Made by a program: the position numbers and the translations under genes
Assembly: GCF_029227915.1 (NCBI RefSeq)
Contig: NC_079875.1
Span: forward strand, 13,019,001-13,083,000
Direction of reading: 5' to 3'
Origin: Hydractinia symbiolongicarpus
Taxonomy: Eukaryota; Cnidaria; Hydrozoa; Anthoathecata; Hydractiniidae
DNA: 64,000 bases
The notes under the pieces: model-generated
What the model was told of the DNA's origin: nothing
The model's input: the letters and a program-made list of their open reading frames with translations, nothing else
The model's database searches: none
In this document: one piece after another, positions 46,672 to 57,255 of the stretch
How the letters are laid out: each line of letters starts with the position of its first letter
How positions within the stretch are numbered: position 1 is the first letter of the stretch

Positions 46672-49600
46672 ATGAGAAATATCGTCGTTTTAATTGCTTT
46701 AATTGGCATCTTTCACACTTTGTCATTTAATGATGTTGCATCTCAAGATAATACAAACGTTTATAAAGCAAATGTTATTCGTACAAAGATAAAGAGAGGT
46801 AAATCACCTATCGTTTATTATGCGAACTCTGTATCAACATTTAACATAATTTTGTCAGGAGATATTCAAGAGAATCCAGGACCTGGTTCATCCAAGTGCA
46901 CTGAGTGTAATAAAGGATTTGGAACAAATAGAAAACGTTTACAATGTATTAAGTGTTTATGTTTTACACATGCATCATGTTCTAACCTTCCCATCTTTGA
47001 ACAGAATCGTATGACATCCAGAATTGTTGTTAAATGGACATGTAGTGGATGTATATTATCAGAGCTTCCCTACTTTGGCGTACGTAATATCGCATTTAAC
47101 ACAGACACTACTGATGACCCAATAACTACCGAGAACAGTCATCTAAAGCTTTTAAACAAGCATCGCAATCAAACGTCTATCGCTCATATAAACACCCAAT
47201 CTCTCTTATCGACATTCACAGAATTCTCTTTAATGTTAAACATTTATGACTTTGACATCATAACCCTAAGTGAGACTTGGCTTCAAGACAACAAGGAACA
47301 GTTAGATTACGTCAACATACCAGGATATAAGACACTTTTCAAAAACAGAAAATCTCGAGGGGGTGGAGTTGGGATTTATGCCAAAGATTCTCTACACTTT
47401 AAATCGAGAGATGATTTGACAAAACATTCTTCAATGGAAGTTTTATGCGTCGAATTTCGTGGTCGGAACAAAAATACACCCTACCTTCTAATTACAGTAT
47501 ATCAACCAAGCTCAAAGGAAGAGCAAAAGATCGATTGGCTCAATAATTTTGAAACATTGATAGCCGAAATATCTATTAAATGGAGTGGTGTCATTATTGT
47601 AACCGGTGATATGAACATTGACCTTCAAGGCCAAGAAAAAGAATCCACCAAACGTTATAAAGACATACTAAATTCGTACAATTTGTATCAACATGTCAAT
47701 AAACCAACCAGAAAGGGAGCTACTCTCATTGATCATATTATTACTAACATTCCTGGTAAAGTGACAAACAGTGACGTGCTTATTACTGACGAAATAAGTG
47801 ATCATGACACGCCATATATTCTACTTAGCATTAAAAAAGAACGTTTCGAACCGCGATATAAATTCGTTCATGACGAAAAAAATCTGGATATGAATTCCTA
47901 TATCGACGATTTTTCAAAATTACCATTTAGTTTGATATTTACATTCGATGATCCAGATGAACAAATAGATACACTGAATCATCTCATATTATCCTGTATT
48001 GAACGTCATGCCCCACTGAAGCGAGTAAAGCTAACACGCCCGATCGCTCCGTGGATGAAAGACCCTGCCATCCAAGACAGTCGAAACCAACTGGAATTTT
48101 ATCGTAAAAAAGCCCAAGAAGATCCAAATTACAAAAATGACTATAAAGAAAAACGCACTAATTATCGAAAAACATTGAAGGAAATAAAAAACTCGTTCTT
48201 CAAGAAATCGTTATCGTCAAAGGATCAAAAATCTGTCTGGAATACTATTCATCGTATTCTGAGCAATCAAAAAACACGAATCAAACACGATCCTTCAGAA
48301 ATGAATGAATATTTTAGCAATCTAGCAGCAAACCTAACTGGGAAATCAAACGTCGAGTCTACATTACCAGATGATATCAAAACTACTGAAAACGAACAAT
48401 CGTTCAAAATTCAACATACTACTTACAATGAAATAAATAAAATACTAAAAAACCTCAAGAATGACTGCTCCAGTGGTCATGACAATATTCCAATACGATT
48501 TATCAAGCCAGTATCAGAATTCATAACATCCCCTCTGGTCCATATTATTAACAATTGCATCAACAAAGAAATATTTCCCCAGCAATGGAAGATTGCTCGT
48601 GTTTGCCCAATACCAAAGATCGACACACCAATTAGCACAAAGGACTATCGTCCAATCTCAGTACTGCCAGTATTGTCAAAAATCTACGAGAGAGTAATCT
48701 TATCTCAGTTATGTGAATTCATCGAAAGTAATCAACTTTACAATGAAACACAATCCGGTTTTCGCAAAGGTCATACGACTACCACATTGATGCTTAAGCT
48801 TCGTGACGACATAAAAAAAGCAATGGCGAAAAGTGAAGTGACACTCTCTATCCTCATCGATTACTCCAAAGCTTTCGACACGATTGATCACAAAAATCTG
48901 CTGCTGAAACTACGTGATATGAATTTTTCATTTCGTGCTTTAAAGATATTATCAAGTTATCTGAAAGATAGGAAACAATACGTTCAAATTGAAGACAAAA
49001 TTTCATCTTTAAAATCAATGTTTTACGGTGTACCACAGGGTAGCATACTTGGCCCTGTCCTGTTTAACCTCTACGTCATCGAGTTATCAAATCAAATCAA
49101 CTCCGCCAGTATCCAATATGCTGATGATACAACATTATATAAACACTGCAAAGTCAGAGATCTATTTCAATCCGCCAGTATCCAATATGCTGATGATACA
49201 ACATTATATAAACACTGCAAAGTCAGAGATCTATTTCAATCAATCAAAGATATGGAAAAGGATGTAGATAACCTTCTAGCTTGGTCAAAAGAAAACAATC
49301 TTTTGTTCAACAGTGACAAGCTTAAGTTAATCATATTCCATTCTAAGCGACTGAGAGCATTTGATTCTGACCGAAGCTATCTTTGTCGTTGTGCTGGTAT
49401 GTCAATCGAGCAGGAAGAAAATGTTAAGTTACTTGGCATTCAATTCGATCAAAATCTATCATGGACCTGCCATATAAACAATGTTATAAAATCCTCGCAC
49501 TCAACACTACGTGCTCTACGAAAGTTTAGTCGTTTCACACCTTTCCATGTACGCAAAACCTTGGCGGAAACGTTGATCTTATCAAGGATAAGTTACGGTA

Positions 49601-50019
49601 ATGTTGTCTTCTCGCAAATACCTGATTATCTGATATGTCGGCTACAAAAGATCCAAAACATGGCTGCTGGTTACGTTCTCCGCCGTTATGCTAATCTGCA
49701 AGAAGTCACGAATCTAAAATGGCTTCCCGTAAAAGAACATATTGAATTCAGTATAAGTAAACTTGTACACAAATCGAGAATTGATAACAACCATCCAAGC
49801 TATCTAAACGTAGAGTTTGTTGTACCAACACGAAATTTGAGATCTTCTACGAAGGAGCCTCTTGTTAAAAATGTTGGAAATGGCACTTTTCAAAACCAAG
49901 CACGGTGTTACGATGAAATCCCGGATAGTATAAAAATTATTGAAACTCTAGAAAAATTTACTAAAGAAGCAAAACAATTTTATCTAAATAAGGCAGTCGC
50001 TAGAGTCTTGTCTGTTTGA
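46672..50019 (+). CDS. LINE polyprotein: 2A-like, PHD, endonuclease, RT
   Basis: The 1115-residue ORF drives target-primed retrotransposition. Residues 1-25 look like a signal peptide (MRNIVVLIALIGIFHTLSF). Residues 63-71 are GDIQENPGP, a 2A-like ribosome-skipping motif. Residues 76 to about 127 form a PHD-type Cys/His finger (CTECNKGFG, CIKCLCFTHASC, WTCSGC). An AP-endonuclease domain follows at about 165-400, with catalytic-type motifs INTQS, SETW, YQPSS, GDMNID, DHIITN and SDHD. The reverse transcriptase at about 640-880 has DYRPIS, SGFRKGHTT, DYSKAFDTIDH, GVPQGSILGP and YADD. A C-terminal tail follows. A perfect 69-bp tandem duplication (49102-49239) repeats 23 residues including YADD without breaking the frame and probably disables catalysis. 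The frame is otherwise intact, so the copy is young. ATG 46672 is chosen because it places the hydrophobic leader first and follows an AT-rich leader. Confidence 0.93.
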   Translation: MRNIVVLIALIGIFHTLSFNDVASQDNTNVYKANVIRTKIKRGKSPIVYYANSVSTFNIILSGDIQENPGPGSSKCTECNKGFGTNRKRLQCIKCLCFTHASCSNLPIFEQNRMTSRIVVKWTCSGCILSELPYFGVRNIAFNTDTTDDPITTENSHLKLLNKHRNQTSIAHINTQSLLSTFTEFSLMLNIYDFDIITLSETWLQDNKEQLDYVNIPGYKTLFKNRKSRGGGVGIYAKDSLHFKSRDDLTKHSSMEVLCVEFRGRNKNTPYLLITVYQPSSKEEQKIDWLNNFETLIAEISIKWSGVIIVTGDMNIDLQGQEKESTKRYKDILNSYNLYQHVNKPTRKGATLIDHIITNIPGKVTNSDVLITDEISDHDTPYILLSIKKERFEPRYKFVHDEKNLDMNSYIDDFSKLPFSLIFTFDDPDEQIDTLNHLILSCIERHAPLKRVKLTRPIAPWMKDPAIQDSRNQLEFYRKKAQEDPNYKNDYKEKRTNYRKTLKEIKNSFFKKSLSSKDQKSVWNTIHRILSNQKTRIKHDPSEMNEYFSNLAANLTGKSNVESTLPDDIKTTENEQSFKIQHTTYNEINKILKNLKNDCSSGHDNIPIRFIKPVSEFITSPLVHIINNCINKEIFPQQWKIARVCPIPKIDTPISTKDYRPISVLPVLSKIYERVILSQLCEFIESNQLYNETQSGFRKGHTTTTLMLKLRDDIKKAMAKSEVTLSILIDYSKAFDTIDHKNLLLKLRDMNFSFRALKILSSYLKDRKQYVQIEDKISSLKSMFYGVPQGSILGPVLFNLYVIELSNQINSASIQYADDTTLYKHCKVRDLFQSASIQYADDTTLYKHCKVRDLFQSIKDMEKDVDNLLAWSKENNLLFNSDKLKLIIFHSKRLRAFDSDRSYLCRCAGMSIEQEENVKLLGIQFDQNLSWTCHINNVIKSSHSTLRALRKFSRFTPFHVRKTLAETLILSRISYGNVVFSQIPDYLICRLQKIQNMAAGYVLRRYANLQEVTNLKWLPVKEHIEFSISKLVHKSRIDNNHPSYLNVEFVVPTRNLRSSTKEPLVKNVGNGTFQNQARCYDEIPDSIKIIETLEKFTKEAKQFYLNKAVARVLSV
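46858..46884 (+). other. 2A-like ribosome-skipping motif in the LINE ORF
   Basis: These codons encode GDIQENPGP, preceded by hydrophobic FNIILS. Canonical 2A is D-(V/I)-E-x-N-P-G-P, where the ribosome skips the Gly-Pro bond. Here Q replaces the first E and E fills the variable position, so activity is uncertain. NPGP-bearing leaders before a zinc finger occur in several marine-invertebrate non-LTR elements. Confidence 0.7.
49102..49239 (+). repeat. Perfect 69-bp duplication in the RT core
   Basis: Two identical 69-bp copies (49102-49170 and 49171-49239) encode SASIQYADDTTLYKHCK and the following RDLFQ twice. The frame is kept. Identity is complete, so the event is very recent or an assembly artefact. 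Confidence 0.95.
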
Positions 50020-50433
50020 ATTCTGTTCGCCGAAGTTTGGGTGCCAATATTCTATCGACCTGTTCACAATCTACCCTTACTCATTTTCAGCTTGTGTTTA
50101 CTTTTGCCTTTTCTCCTTTTGCGACTAGCCAAGTATATATATGAAATATTTTTTTTTTTTTTTCATAATTCAATTAGTTTATTTTATATTTTCTTACTTC
50201 CAAGGCCATTTATCGTTTTCTCTGGGTTTTTTTTTCTAGTTACTCCTATATTTGCAATATTCGCATCAGACTAACTTTTCAGTTTTTCTCATCGCGGTTT
50301 TCTTTTTTATTTAATGTATATAAAAAAATTTATTTTTTGAACACTTATTTATTCTTAATCTATAATTTTTTTCATTTTTATATTTCATTTTAGGGAGAAG
50401 AACAATTTTGTACAAAATTGAACCCAAATAAAT

Positions 50434-50464
<31 letters not shown>
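50020..50464 (+). other. LINE 3' UTR and (TAA)n tail
   Basis: This T-rich 3' region includes T-runs near 50152-50162 and 50228-50235. It ends in about ten TAA repeats directly at the array junction. Short TAA-type tails are typical of I/Jockey/L2-like LINEs, as opposed to poly(A) tails. Confidence 0.75.
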
Positions 50465-50467
<3 letters not shown>

Positions 50468-53400
50468 CCCAAGTCAGGACAGCCTTCAAATATATATTTA
50501 TGCGTTTTAGGTCCGAAGTCGGGACAGCCTTTAAATCTATATTTACTTGCTTTAAGTCCCAAGTCAGGACACCCTTCAAATATATATTTACTTGTTTTAG
50601 GTCCCAAGTCGAGACAGCCTTCAAAATGTATTTCCATTCTTTGCGTCCGAAGTCAGGACAGCCTTTAAAAATATTTTTATTTGTTTCAGGTCCCAATTCG
50701 GGACAACCTTCAAATATATATTTACTTGTTTTAATTCCCAAATCCGGACAGCCTGCAAATATATATTTACTTGTCTTAAGTCTCAAGTCAGGGCAGCCTT
50801 CAAACATATATTTATGTGTCTTAGGTCCCAATTCGGGACAGCCTTCAAATGTATACTTGATTGTTTAGGTCCCAATTCGGGACAGCCTTCAAATATATAT
50901 TTATGTGTTTTAAGTCCCAAGTCGGGACAACTTTCAAATATATATTTGATTGTTTTAGATCCCAATTCGGGACAGCCTTCAAATATATATTTATGTGTTT
51001 TAGGGCCGAAGTTCGGACAGCCTTCAAATGTATATTAGATTGTTTTAGATCCCAAGTCGGGGCTGCCTTCAAATTTATACTTGATTGTGTAGATCCCAAG
51101 TCGGGGAAGCCTTCCAATATATACTAACTTTAAGTCCTAAGTCGGGACAGGCTTAACATGTGTATATATGTGTTTTAGGTCCCAAGTCGGGACAGCTTTC
51201 AAATATATATTTATGCGTTTTAGGTCTCAATTTGGGACAACCTTCAAATATATGTTTATGTGTTTATGTCCGAAATCGGGACAGCCTTCAAATGTACATT
51301 TGATTGTTTTTGATCCCAAGTCGGGACGGCCTTCAAATATGACTGTACTTGTTTTATGTCCCAATTCGACACAGCCTTCAAATGTACATTTGATTGTTTT
51401 AGATTCCAAGTCGGGACAGCTTTCAAATATATATATTTACTTGTTTTAGGTCCCAAGTCGGGACAACCTTCAAATATATATTTGATTGTTTTAGATCCCA
51501 ATTCGGGACAGCCTTCAAATACATATTTGATTGTTTTAAATCCCAATTCGGGGCTGCCTTCAAATGTATACTTGATTGTGTAGATCTCAAGTCGGGGAAG
51601 CCTTCAAATATATACTTACTTTAACTCCTAAGTCGGGACAGGATTAACATGTGTATATATGTGTTTTAGGTCCCAAGTCGGGACAGCTTTCAAATATATA
51701 TTTATGTGCTTTAGGTCCCAATTTGGGACAGCCTTCAAATATATATTTATGTGTTTCATGTCCGAAATCGGGACAGCCTTCAAATGTATACTTTATTGTT
51801 TTTTGTCCCATGTCAGGACAGCCTTCAAATGTACTTTTGATTGTTTAAGATCCCAAGTCGGGACGGCCTTCAAATATGAATTTACTTGTTTTAGGTCCCA
51901 ATTCGGGACAGCCTTCAAATGAACATTTGATTGTTTTAGATCCCAAGTCGGGACAGCTTTCAAATATATATTTACATGTTTTAGGTCCCAAGTTGGGACA
52001 GCCTTTAAATATATATTTGATTCTTTTAGATCCCAATTCGGGGCAGCCTTTAAATACATACTTACTTTAAGTCCCAAGTTGGGACAGGCTTAAAATGTGT
52101 ACATATGTGTGTTAAGTCCCAAGTCGGGACAACCTTCAAATATATATTTGATTGTTTTAGATCCCAATTCATGACAGCCTTTAAATGTATGTTTGATTGT
52201 TATAGATCCCAATTCGGAAAAGCTTTGAAATGTATACTTGATTGTTTAAATCCCAAGTCGGGGCGGTCTTCAAACACATACTTACTTTAAGTCCCAAGTC
52301 GGGACAGCCTACAAATATATATTTTTGTGTTTTAGATCCCAAGTCGGGACAGCTTTCAAATATATATTTACTTGTTTTAGGTCCCAAGTCGGGACAGCCT
52401 TTAAATATATATTTGATGGTTTTAGATCCCAATTCGGGACAACCTTCAAATACATATTTATGTGTTTTAGGTCCGAAGTCGGGACAGCCTTTTTATGTAT
52501 ATTTGACTGTTTTAGATCCCAAGTCGGGACACCCTTCAATTGAATATTTGATTGTTTTACATCCCAAGTCGGGACAGCCTTTAAATATATTTTACTTGTT
52601 TTAAGTCCCAAGTCGGGACAGTCTTCAAACTTATATTTCATGCTTTTAGATCCCAATTCGGGGCTGCCTTCAAATGTATACTTGATTGTGTAGATCTCAA
52701 GTCGGGGAAGCCTTCAAATATATACTTACTTTAACTCCTAAGTCGGGACAGGATTAACATGTGTATATATGTGTTTTAGGTCCCAAGTCGGGACAGCTTT
52801 CAAATATATATTTATGTGCTTTAGGTCCCAATTTGGGACAGCCTTCAAATATATATTTATGTGTTTCATGTCCGAAATCGGGACAGCCTTCAAATGTATA
52901 CTTCATTGTTTTATGTCCCAAGTCAGGACAGCCTTCAAATGTACATTTGATTGTTTTAGATCCCAAGTCGGGACGGCCTTCAAATATGAATTTACTTGTG
53001 TTAGATCCCAAGTCGGGACAGCCTTCAAATATATTTTACTTGTTTTAAGTCCCAAGTCGGGACAGCCTTCAAATTTATATTTCATGCTTTTAGATCCCAA
53101 TTCGGGGCTGCCTTCAAATGTATACTTGATTGTGTAGATCTCAAGTTGGGGCAGCCTTTAAATACATGCTTACTTTAAGTCCCAAGTTGGGACAGGCTTA
53201 AAATGTGTACATATGTGTGTTAAGTCCCAAGTCGGGACAACCTTCAAATATATATTTGATTGTTTTAGGTCCCAATTCATGACAGCCTTTAAATGTATGT
53301 TTGATTGTTATAGATCCCAATTCGGAAAAGCTTTGAAATGTATACTTGATTGTTTAAATCCCAAGTCGGGGCGGTCTTGAAATACATACTTACTTTAAGT

Positions 53401-53990
53401 CCCAAGTCGGGACAGCCTACAAATATATATTTTTGTGTTTTAGATCCCAAGTCGGGACAGCTTTCAAATATATATTTACTTGTTTTAGGTCCCAAGTCGA
53501 GACAGCCTTTAAATATATATTTGATGGTTTTAGATCCCAATTCGGGACAACCTTCAAATACATATTTATGTGTTTTAGGTCCGAAGTCGGGACAGCCTTT
53601 TTATGTATATTTGACTGTTTTAGATCCCAAGTCGGGACACCCTTCAATTGAATATTTGATTGTTTTACATCCCAAGTCGGGACAGCCTTTAAATATATTT
53701 TACTTGTTTTAAGTCCCAAGTCGGGACAGCCTTCAAATTTATATTTCATGCTTTTAGATCCCAAGTCGGGACAGCCTTGAAATATATATTTACTTGTTTT
53801 AGGTCCCAATTCGGGAGAGCCTTCAAATGTATATTTGATGTTTTAGATCCTAATTCGGGAGAGCCCTCAATTTATATTTGATTGTTTTAGGTCCCAATTC
53901 GGGACACCCTTCAAATGTATATTTACTTGTTTAAGGTCCCAATTCGGGACAGCCTTCAAATGTATATTTGATTGTTTTAGATCCCAAGTT
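50465..53990. repeat. Array F2 (unit 1): 45-bp satellite, right part
   Basis: Continuation of array F. A higher-order duplication of about 1.11 kb is evident. The stretch at about 51550-52658 is repeated at about 52659-53766, with identical runs such as CGGGGCTGCCTTCAAATG at both starts. An irregular spacer containing GGGACAGG(C/A)TTAACATGTG or TTAAAATGTG recurs at 44330, 44910, 51150, 51640, 52090, 52750, 53200 and 61170 and punctuates the array. Apparent long ORFs are periodicity artefacts. Confidence 0.9.
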
Positions 53991-54474
53991 ATGGCAACAT
54001 TAAACATATGTTCATGTGCTTTAATGGGACAGTCTTTAAAAGTACATAGCGATTTTGGTACCAAGTTAAGATTGCCTTAAAATATATATCGAATGTTTAA
54101 GGTCTGAAGACAAGACAGCCTTATATTCCGCATTTTTTATTACGTTTTTTAAATGTCAGAGAAGCGACGCCTCTACATAATCAATCGTCTTTATCTCTTT
54201 TTTTATTCTTTTTGTTCTTGTACTCTTCTCTTCTCTGTCTTTGTTGTCTTTTTCTTCTTCTTCGCTTTTTTGTCTTCTTTCTTCTTCTTTCTTTTCTCTT
54301 TTTTTATCGTCTTTTCCTTCTTTGCTTTCTTTGTCTTCTTTTTTTATTGAAGTAGAAAAATGTATGTCTTACCATTTGGTGTGTGTGCGTAAAACAAAAA
54401 ATAAGTTTATTTCAAAAAACATGTTTTTGAAACAAACTTGGGCGTCCGAAGGTTGCTGTCAGTTAAAGTAACAG
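53991..54474. repeat. Block G (unit 1): tail and pyrimidine tract
   Basis: The array dissolves through TTATGGCAACATTAAACATA into a segment shared with unit 2 (61608-62165). It contains ATGTCAGAGAAGCGACGCC, a TCTT/TTTC-rich tract of about 170 bases and a near-perfect palindrome around ACATGT at 54405-54437. The adjoining sequence CTGTCAGTT passes directly into array A' of unit 2. About 100 bases present in G' (61774-61853) are missing here. Confidence 0.75.
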
Positions 54475-54940
54475 ATAAAGATGTAAAATAATGAAGAACT
54501 AATTAAAATAACGGAGAACGACGTGAAATAATGAAGAATGAAGTAAAATGATGGAGAATGAAGTATAATGATGAAGAAGGAAGTGAAATAATAGAGAAGG
54601 TAAAATAATGAAGATCGAAGTAAAATAATGGAGAACGAATTAAAATAATGAAGAACGAAGGAAAATAATAAATACAGATGTAAAATAATGGAGAACGAAT
54701 TAAAATAATGTAGAATGAATTAAAATAATGGAGAACGAAGTAAAATAATGGAGAACGAAGTAAAATAAAAGATAAAGAAGTAAAATAATGGAGAACAAAG
54801 TGAAATTACAGATAAAGAAATAAAATAATGAAGAATGAATTAAAATAATGGAAAATAATGAAGAATGAAGTAAAATGATGGAGAAGAAAGTGAAATAATG
54901 AAGATCGAATAAAAATAATGGAGAACGAAGTAAAATTTGT
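54475..54940. repeat. Array A' (unit 2): 20-bp satellite
   Basis: The same 20-mer family as array A (AAAATAATGGAGAACGAAGT and variants), but only about 470 bp long against 3.5 kb in unit 1. Confidence 0.85.
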
Positions 54941-55485
54941 TTCAAAAATGTGCAACTGTCTTGATGGTGTTACAGTGGTGATAGTGAATTTGATAGAAGT
55001 TGTTATAGAATGTCGAAGTTGTTATAGGTTGTCGAAAATGTTATTTCCAGGGTTGTTAAGGAGTGCTATGGTTCTTATAGAGGGTTGTTATAGAGAAAGT
55101 TGGGGTTGTTATTGAAATTTGATAAAGAGTGTTGGGGTTGTTATGGAGTTTTGGTGTTGTGATCGGGGTAATAAGTCTATGGGTTATGCCGAGCTGGGTT
55201 GTTCGGGAGAGTTGGAGTTGATAGGGTGAGTTAGAGTTGTTATGGAGAGTTGGAGTTTGGATTTTTGTGAAGAGTTTGGATTGTTGTAGAGAGTTAGGGT
55301 TGTTATGGAAAGTTGGGGTTGTTATTTGGAGGATTGGAGTTTTGGAGAGTTGAAGAGTTGGAGTTGGAAATGCTGTAAAAGGTTTTGATAGTTGTGAAAT
55401 GTTTTGGTTGTACAGAGTCGGGTTTGCTATAGAGAGTTGGGGTTAATTTGCAGAGCTTGGCTTGTTATATGGAGGGCGTTTATAG
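54941..55485. repeat. Array B' (unit 2): G/T repeat
   Basis: Degenerate GTTATGGAGAGTTGGAGTT-type repeats are collinear with the distal part of array B, with shared phrases such as GGGTTGTTCGGGAGAGTTGG and GATTTTTGTGAAGAGTTTGG. Confidence 0.8.
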
Positions 55486-55583
55486 GGTAGATATCTTTAT
55501 GGAATGTCCGGATTTTAGTTTTTTTATTGCGTTGGCTGCATAATTTAGGTTGTTTTTGTGTTTTTTTTTTCTGAGGGGGAATG

Positions 55584-55640
55584 GAGGGGGGGGGGGGGGG
55601 GGCAGTATAAAGGTAAAACATACGTATATAGTGTTCAGTG
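55584..55640 (+). promoter_or_regulatory. G-tract plus TATA-like box (unit 2)
   Basis: About 17 G residues are followed by CAGTATAAAGGTAAAACATA, identical to unit 1 downstream of the G-run. Conservation across the two units fits a young duplication. A promoter role is only suggested by the motif. Confidence 0.35.
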
Positions 55641-56067
55641 ACATCCGCTGTAATTCAACTTTTAGTGATTGTCATAGGTTTAGAAGTGTATAAGTTTTAG
55701 TTGTGAGTTGTGAGTAAAATATATAGAGAGAGACAGAGCAAGGAAATAAAAAAGTTAAAGAAAACCGAAAGCTAGTAGCTAGGCGCCAAAAAGAAATGGA
55801 GATTAAACAAAACGAAGTAGATACAGTTTTTGCGACATTTGGAACAAAACTTGGGTTCAGAAGAGGACTCATGATCTATTAAAAGAAAATATATTTAACA
55901 ACGTGATAGAAGTAAATATACAGAATATATATCTGTAGAATATATATATATTTTAATTAAATAGAAAAGAAGAGAGAGAAAGCATAAACAGCAGGAGAGG
56001 AATATTTCTAATAAACATTATAAAAAAGATATTTGAGAAAGAAATAGCGAAATGACGTAGCGTTTAG

Positions 56068-56719
56068 GAATGGGTTGAGTAAATTTCAGTGCGGACGAAT
56101 TTCAGTAGTACCATCAACGATTGATCACATTTTGCATTGTATGCAATTGTTATGAAGATTATGAAGGATAGAACTAAGAGAAAAGGAACGTACGTTGTGT
56201 TTGGCGATGCAAAGAAATGCTTAATTTACTTGTGACGTGCTTTATTAACTTGTGACACAATGGAATAAGAGGGGTGATTAAAGATTGAATGAATGTAATA
56301 AATAGTATGTTGTTTATGCATATAAATTAGAAAGCTAAATAGTAAATACATTGATAGTGATAAAATATATTGGAAAACATAGCGATATATCGTCTGACAC
56401 AACCAACAGGATATGCAACAGAATATGGTATGTCATATCAAGGAGGTTTATATTCACGTAATTTGCGAGAAGGAAACCAGGTATATTATTGGAGGCTTGT
56501 TACTGGACAATGCGACAGAGGATTGAAGAAAGGAGATTTATGCTGTTGCAGCAAATAGTAACATCAGATGAAAAGAGATTGGTACAGGAAATAATGAAGG
56601 AGAACTTGAATGACGAACAGGGAACGTGGATAATGGAAATAATAGATATATTGATGAAGTATAGTATTAACATAAAAATATAGAAAAGAAAATAAAGAAA
56701 CAACAATGGAAAAATTCAG
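56068..56719 (+). other. 652-bp segment present only in unit 2
   Basis: Flanked by an AG at each junction (TTTAG at the left, TTCAG at the right), it is either an insertion here or a microhomology deletion in unit 1. It contains a frame open from 56462 to 56683 with MRQRIEERRFMLLQQI, DEKRLVQEIMKEN and GTWIMEIIDILMKY. This resembles the post-RT C-terminal region of some non-LTR retrotransposons, so the segment may be a LINE fragment. The resemblance is from memory of the family and is unverified. Confidence 0.4.
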
Positions 56720-57255
56720 AAGAAAAAAAATGAATAATGTGATATCCAGTGCGAAATAAAGAGATCAGGCAGCTGTAATGTGATTAAGTTTCACCGCATT
56801 GTTGTGAGTATAAATATTCTCAATTTAACCCACTCCTCGTTTCGAGCAGACGTCAATTATTAGAAAATTAAAGAGAGTAATACATTTGGTTGTTTGCACG
56901 AACGCATGAATCTAAGTTTTGACTTTATGAATATTACATCGTTTTTAAGAATGTTGAGAAAAAAAGCTCAGTACATAAAGTAGCAACTTGTTTCCTAGAA
57001 CTCCAAGTCTTAGGCATTCAATGTTTAATTAAATCTTTGTTGCTTTAACGTGTAGCAGCTAATAAACATTTGCTGAGGGAAGCTATATATTTGTTAATAG
57101 CATGCAGTGTTTTGAACCATCTTCTTATATATTTGCAGTATTGATTACAATATTCTTATGGACAATTGTCGCATTTAAGTCATTATTTATTATGGACGAG
57201 CTGTGTAAGTTCTCCATCAGGTTTGTACGGAATATATTTTTTTCGTGTGTAATAA

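Larger units (their letters stand above)
46217..50464 (+). mobile_element. Full-length CR1/L2/Jockey-type LINE
   Basis: A 4.25-kb non-LTR retrotransposon lies inside the 45-bp array. It has a ~455-bp 5' UTR beginning with a repeated AGGATAATTG motif, one ORF (46672-50019), a ~420-bp 3' UTR and a (TAA)n tail of about ten units ending at 50464. The array breaks off at GCTTTA and resumes at AATCCCAAGTC, giving an uninterrupted array phase, so the insertion is clean and recent relative to array growth. Target duplications cannot be separated from the repeat itself. Confidence 0.85.
55486..57255. other. Block C' (unit 2): unique segment
   Basis: Nearly identical to block C over about 55505-56067 and 56720-57020. 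Relative to unit 1 it has a longer G-run (about 17 G at 55586), loses about 30 bases near 55888, and contains 652 bases (56068-56719) absent from unit 1. Confidence 0.7.

Noticed and set aside
54153-54350. Phe/Ser-rich ORF starting MSEKRRLYIINRLYLFF
   Set aside because: Mostly the translation of a TTC/TTT tract. The frame is not kept through the corresponding tract of unit 2.
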